Part shown: positions 6,293 to 8,520 of the stretch, one piece after another | Numbering within the stretch: position 1 is the first letter of the stretch | Layout of the letters: every line of letters begins with the position of its first letter | Assembly (NCBI GenBank): GCA_025453925.1 | Contig: JALOPK010000131.1 | Location: 1 to 8,520, forward strand | Reading direction: 5' to 3' | Length of the DNA: 8,520 bases | Source: Candidatus Eiseniibacteriota bacterium | Lineage (GTDB): Bacteria > JAFGKV01 | Notes under the pieces: generated by a model | The model's input: only the letters and a program-made list of their open reading frames with translations | What the model was told of the DNA's origin: nothing | Database searches by the model: none | Program-made: the position numbers and the translations under genes

Positions 6293-7558
6293 ATGCCCCG
6301 CATCGCCATCGTCGACCTCAGCTTCCATTGGCCGCCCACCGGCGGGTCGTGGGTGGACGTCGCCCACGTCGGCAGGGAGCTGACCGCTGCCGGCGCCGAC
6401 GTGCGGCTATTCGTCCCCCGTCTCGATACCGGCGGTCTGAAGCGGGGAGGCTTGTCCGAACCGCCGCCGGTCGACGTGGAGCAGGTACCGCTGTCCCTGG
6501 GAAGATTCACCCTCATCCATCTCCCGGGGATCCTGAGAAAGCGGGTCTTGGCGTGGCAACCGGACTATGTCCTCGTCACCAACACCTTCGCCATGGCGCC
6601 GTGGATCGTCCATGCCTTCCGCGACCAGCAGGTGATGCTCCGCGTCTACGGGTACGAAATGCTGTGCCCGTTCTACATGTCGCTGTGGCCGCACGGCAAG
6701 GTTGCCCACTGGGCCAGCTCGAACCCGAGCGCCGAGGTCTGCCCTCGGAACTTCCTGGCGAACCCCTCTCACTGCACGTGGTGCGCAATCAGGGGTATCG
6801 GCAAGGAGTTGCTGCCCCGATGGATGAACCCTTTCAGCCACGAGTACGTGGCGAGCGGTGGCTTCCTGCCCGTCTACCGCGCAGCCGTGCGACGCGCGTT
6901 CGATCATGCGTGCCGCATTCTGGTCTCCAACGACTTCACGGCCCGAATGCTCGTTCCGTGGGCGGACAAGGTGTCCGTGGTTCCCGGCGGCGTTGACACC
7001 GCTCGCTTCCAACCTCCCGGCGCCCCCTCCGACACTCCGGTTGTGCTCATGCCGGGGAGAGTCGAGGATCCCCGGAAGGGGTATTCCGTCTTTCGAGACA
7101 TGGTGCATCGTCTGATCAGCAGCGGACACGACATTCGCGCCCTTGTCACGGACCCTCGCTATGATGGCAACAGCCCCCACATCGCCACCCTGGGGTGGAT
7201 TCCCTATGCGGACATGCCCCGCACTCTCGGCTCGGCGCGCGTCGTCGTGGTGCCGACCATGTGGCCTGAGCCATTCGGCCTCGTCGCGCTTGAGGCGATG
7301 GCATGCGGTGTGCCGGTCGTCGCACACCGCATCGGAGGGCTTGCGCGGCTGGTGAAAGACGGCGTCACGGGATTCCTCGTCGAGCCCGGCGATGTCGACG
7401 GCCTTGCGGACAGAGTCGGCATGCTACTCAATGATCCGGCCATGTATGCCCGTTGCTCGCGGGACGCCAGGGAGCATGCCCTGGCGTTTTCCTGGGAGCG
7501 CACCGTTGCCGCCCATTATCATTCGCTATTCGGTTTGGACTCAGGGAGTTCATCATGA
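6293..7558 (+). CDS. Family 4 glycosyltransferase (GT-B fold) with a four-Cys cluster
   Basis: 421 residues. The N-terminal Rossmann half begins IAIVDLSFHWPPTGGSW (4-20) with the glycine-rich acceptor loop. The C-terminal half has VSVVPGGVDTARF (227-239), VVLMPGRVEDPRKG (250-263), and the donor-site signature PEPFGLVALEAMACGVPVV (325-343) with the EX7E pair Glu326 and Glu334, all typical of retaining GT4 enzymes. Such enzymes add sugars to surface polysaccharides or lipid carriers from nucleotide sugars in the cytoplasm or at the membrane face. Between the two halves, residues 125-164 carry Cys125, Cys150, Cys161 and Cys164 (the last pair in HCTWC), an insertion seen in some GT4 proteins and suggestive of a metal or disulfide site. 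The gene is divergent from iorA and its stop overlaps the next start (ATGA), so it is co-transcribed with the radical SAM gene. Sugar specificity is unknown. Confidence 0.87.
   Translation: MPRIAIVDLSFHWPPTGGSWVDVAHVGRELTAAGADVRLFVPRLDTGGLKRGGLSEPPPVDVEQVPLSLGRFTLIHLPGILRKRVLAWQPDYVLVTNTFAMAPWIVHAFRDQQVMLRVYGYEMLCPFYMSLWPHGKVAHWASSNPSAEVCPRNFLANPSHCTWCAIRGIGKELLPRWMNPFSHEYVASGGFLPVYRAAVRRAFDHACRILVSNDFTARMLVPWADKVSVVPGGVDTARFQPPGAPSDTPVVLMPGRVEDPRKGYSVFRDMVHRLISSGHDIRALVTDPRYDGNSPHIATLGWIPYADMPRTLGSARVVVVPTMWPEPFGLVALEAMACGVPVVAHRIGGLARLVKDGVTGFLVEPGDVDGLADRVGMLLNDPAMYARCSRDAREHALAFSWERTVAAHYHSLFGLDSGSSS
7543..7548 (+). promoter_or_regulatory. Ribosome binding site AGGGAG for the radical SAM gene
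   Basis: AGGGAG lies 6 nt before ATG 7555, inside the last codons of the glycosyltransferase gene, supporting the overlapping start. Confidence 0.55.
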
Positions 7559-8520
7559 ACGTGCTTATCGGTAACGCGCCATGGTACCGGGACGGCCACT
7601 ACGGCGTGCGGGCCGGGTCGCGGTGGCCGCATTTCGAGCGGAATGATGCCCGGTACTACCCCTTCCCGTTCTTCATGGGGTACGCCGGCAGCCTGCTGGA
7701 ACAGCACGGTTTCGACGTGAGGCTGCTTGATGGTGTCGTGGAAAGGATGAACGAGGACGCCTTCCTGGCCCGTGTGGTTGCCGAGGAGCCCGACCTTATC
7801 TTTCTCGAGGTTTCGACGCCAAGCTGGGAAACGGACCGGCGGGTGATCCGCCGCATTCGTGAAGCCTGTCTCAGGGCGCCCATCGTCCTCGGCGGGATTC
7901 ACGCGTTCATGTTCGATCGGGACTTCTTCCGCTCCACGCCGGAGGTGTTGGCCACCGTCCGAAGCGAGTACGAAGGCGCCTTGCTGGACATCGCGACCCG
8001 CCTTCGCGATGGTCGGGAACTCGCCGGCATCCCGGGAGTCACGTGGCGTTCCGGCGACGAGGTCGACACCGGGCCTGACCGGCCCCTGCTGTCCGACCTC
8101 GACTCGTTGCCGAGACCCCATCGGAGCCAGTTGCCGATGGATCGATACATCGATGGGTTGCTCGACTTGCCGCAGCCCTGCCTCCAGATGTGGGCGAGCC
8201 GTGGTTGTCCGCATCGGTGTTCTTTCTGTGCATGGCCCCAGATCATGTACCAACCCGGGACATACAGGGTCCGCGATCCGGCCCACGTGGTCAGAGAGAT
8301 GGTGGAGGAAGGCCGCGACAAGGGTTTCGCCTCGGTATACTTCGATGACGATGTCTTCAATGTGGGAGACAGGCGTATGATGCGGCTGGCGGAACTGCTT
8401 CGGGACGCGGAGTGGACCTCGCCGTGGGGGATGATGGCCCGGGCGGATACCTGTAGCGAGCGGGTCTACGAGGATTTGCGGCGGGTCGGCCTCGTGGTCG
8501 CCAAGTTCGGTGTGGAATCC
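7555..8520 (+). CDS. B12-binding-type radical SAM protein, 3' end beyond the window
   Basis: 322 residues are present with no stop before the window end. Residues 1-170 resemble the cobalamin-binding (Rossmann) domain of BchE/methyltransferase-type radical SAM proteins: PFPFFMGYAGSLLEQHGFDVRLLDG (split around residue 50), EEPDLIFLEVSTPSWETD (77-94), and APIVLGGIHA (108-117). The DxHxxG base-off histidine motif is not seen, which is common in this class. After the linker DLDSLPRPHRS comes the radical SAM core with RGCPHRCSFC (216-225): Cys218, Cys222 and Cys225 in the CX3CX2C spacing bind the [4Fe-4S] cluster that cleaves S-adenosylmethionine. VYFDDDVFNV (261-270) follows as the usual next strand. 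Starts at the ATGA overlap with the glycosyltransferase. Such enzymes often methylate or rearrange unactivated carbons; modification of a lipid or sugar of the glycan made by its neighbour is an inference. Confidence 0.9.
   Translation, partial: MNVLIGNAPWYRDGHYGVRAGSRWPHFERNDARYYPFPFFMGYAGSLLEQHGFDVRLLDGVVERMNEDAFLARVVAEEPDLIFLEVSTPSWETDRRVIRRIREACLRAPIVLGGIHAFMFDRDFFRSTPEVLATVRSEYEGALLDIATRLRDGRELAGIPGVTWRSGDEVDTGPDRPLLSDLDSLPRPHRSQLPMDRYIDGLLDLPQPCLQMWASRGCPHRCSFCAWPQIMYQPGTYRVRDPAHVVREMVEEGRDKGFASVYFDDDVFNVGDRRMMRLAELLRDAEWTSPWGMMARADTCSERVYEDLRRVGLVVAKFGVES

Noticed and set aside
6266-6294. TTGACT as a -35 box for the GT4 gene
   Set aside because: A 17-nt spacer puts the -10 at ATCCAT, on top of the start codon, with no resemblance to TATAAT.
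7519-8286. 255-codon minus-strand open frame
   Set aside because: It is the antisense shadow of the radical SAM gene, which has the CX3CX2C motif and a good start.

Overview
The window is GC-rich bacterial DNA with codon use to match. It looks like part of a genome assembled from an uncultured or poorly studied anaerobic or facultative bacterium. Two things point that way: a ferredoxin-linked 2-ketoacid oxidoreductase (IorAB), and a small exported Cys-rich protein of a kind I associate, from memory only, with FCB-type or deltaproteobacterial candidate lineages. The taxonomic placement is a weak inference. No RNA gene, CRISPR array, insertion sequence or phage gene was seen.

Layout, left to right. 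Positions 1-69 hold, on the + strand, an in-frame fragment of an ABC-transporter ATPase (signature motif to Walker B) that stops matching abruptly. It lies antisense to the tail of a small secreted Cys-rich protein gene (22-492, minus), so this edge is probably a junction or chimera. A 626-bp stretch (493-1118) holds no convincing gene, only a candidate promoter for the small gene and a short direct repeat. Four minus-strand genes follow, reading from 5996 down to 1119: iorA, iorB, a family 2 glycosyltransferase of the polyprenyl-phosphate sugar synthase type, and a UDP-galactopyranose-mutase-like FAD protein. iorA/iorB overlap by one base and the glycosyltransferase/FAD pair is 5 bp apart. 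The two pairs are separated by 83 bp and may or may not share a transcript.

A 296-bp divergent intergenic region (5997-6292) carries a run of six heptamers of the GTTYACR type directly upstream of the iorA ribosome binding site, followed by GC-rich arms that can form alternative hairpins. On the plus strand lie a family 4 glycosyltransferase (6293-7558) with a four-cysteine cluster and, overlapping it by 4 bases, a B12-binding-type radical SAM protein (7555 onward) cut by the window end.

How the genes work together (inference): IorAB should oxidatively decarboxylate aryl-pyruvates to aryl-acetyl-CoA with reduction of ferredoxin. The glycosyltransferases, the UGM-like flavoprotein and the radical SAM enzyme look like parts of a surface-glycan or lipid-linked sugar locus. 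Whether IorAB is functionally tied to that locus or merely adjacent cannot be told from the sequence.
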